A stretch of DNA of 5,642 nt from Candidatus Poribacteria bacterium (GTDB lineage Bacteria > Poribacteria > WGA-4E > WGA-3G): the NCBI GenBank assembly GCA_009845505.1, contig VXZL01000265.1, forward strand, positions 1 through 5,642, given 5' to 3'. This document shows, piece after piece, positions 5,635 to 5,642 of this stretch. How positions within the stretch are numbered: position 1 is the stretch's first letter; every line of letters starts with the position of its first letter. The translations under genes and the position numbers were made by a program. Under the pieces are notes generated by a model. It was not told where the DNA came from. It saw only the letters and a program-made list of their open reading frames with translations, and made no database searches.

Positions 5635-5642
5635 AAAGAGGA
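5635..5642 (+). promoter_or_regulatory. Shine-Dalgarno-like sequence at the right edge
   Basis: AAAGAGGA ends the window and would fit a start codon a few bases outside it. Since TAXI binding-protein genes are usually next to a fused TRAP permease gene, that is the natural guess, though the 219-base gap is long for direct translational coupling. Confidence 0.4.

Larger units (their letters stand above)
5424..5642. other. Intergenic region with several inverted repeats, no gene seen
   Basis: No credible coding frame is visible here; the longest plus-strand frame is only the out-of-frame tail of the TAXI gene. The region is AT-rich and contains three separate inverted repeats (5443-5464, 5532-5550, 5554-5579), then a SD-like end. 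Shared GTTTGTAG words occur at 4246-4253 and 5614-5621, so the right edge may include another copy of an intergenic repeat family. Confidence 0.5.

Overview
The window carries three plus-strand genes separated by short intergenic spaces. It looks like bacterial chromosome from a Gram-negative-type, probably environmental or host-associated, organism. A lipoprotein-type TRAP-associated binding protein, a large TPR/FGE-type protein, a flavin-dependent halogenase-like enzyme and small intergenic palindromes recall uncultivated sponge- and marine-associated lineages such as Candidatus Poribacteria. That placement is an impression from gene style, with low to moderate confidence; no rRNA or other phylogenetic marker is present.

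Bases 2-2830 are the 3' part of one very long open frame that enters from beyond the left edge. Its visible part is a four-part fusion: the last motifs (V and VI) of a UvrD/PcrA-type superfamily 1 helicase, a RuvC-like Holliday-junction resolvase domain that keeps the D-E-H-D active-site set, a long TPR array with supra-repeats of about 77 residues, and a C-terminal FGE-sulfatase (C-type-lectin fold) domain that lacks the two catalytic cysteines of true formylglycine-generating enzymes. Helicase plus structure-selective nuclease, joined to a protein-interaction array and a lectin-fold sensor-like module, is the standout of the window. The architecture resembles bacterial conflict/defence proteins, but no activity is shown.

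Bases 2947-4209 encode a GGGPAG-type flavoprotein with the diagnostic WxWxIP motif, a lysine at the expected catalytic place and an FxxPxxSxG motif, so a flavin-dependent halogenase is the best call. Bases 4210-4400 hold two tight palindromes with a shared core (REP-like) and a separate inverted repeat just upstream of the next gene's strong ribosome-binding site. Bases 4401-5423 encode a TAXI-family TRAP transporter substrate-binding lipoprotein. The last 219 bases have no gene but contain several inverted repeats, and a purine-rich SD-like sequence touches the right edge, suggesting another plus-strand gene (possibly the TRAP permease) just outside.

The three genes are not an obvious operon: spacings are 116 and 191 bases, and the first gene looks more AT-rich than the other two. 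The halogenase and the transporter component may serve small-molecule metabolism, while the fusion protein appears to be an independent accessory gene.
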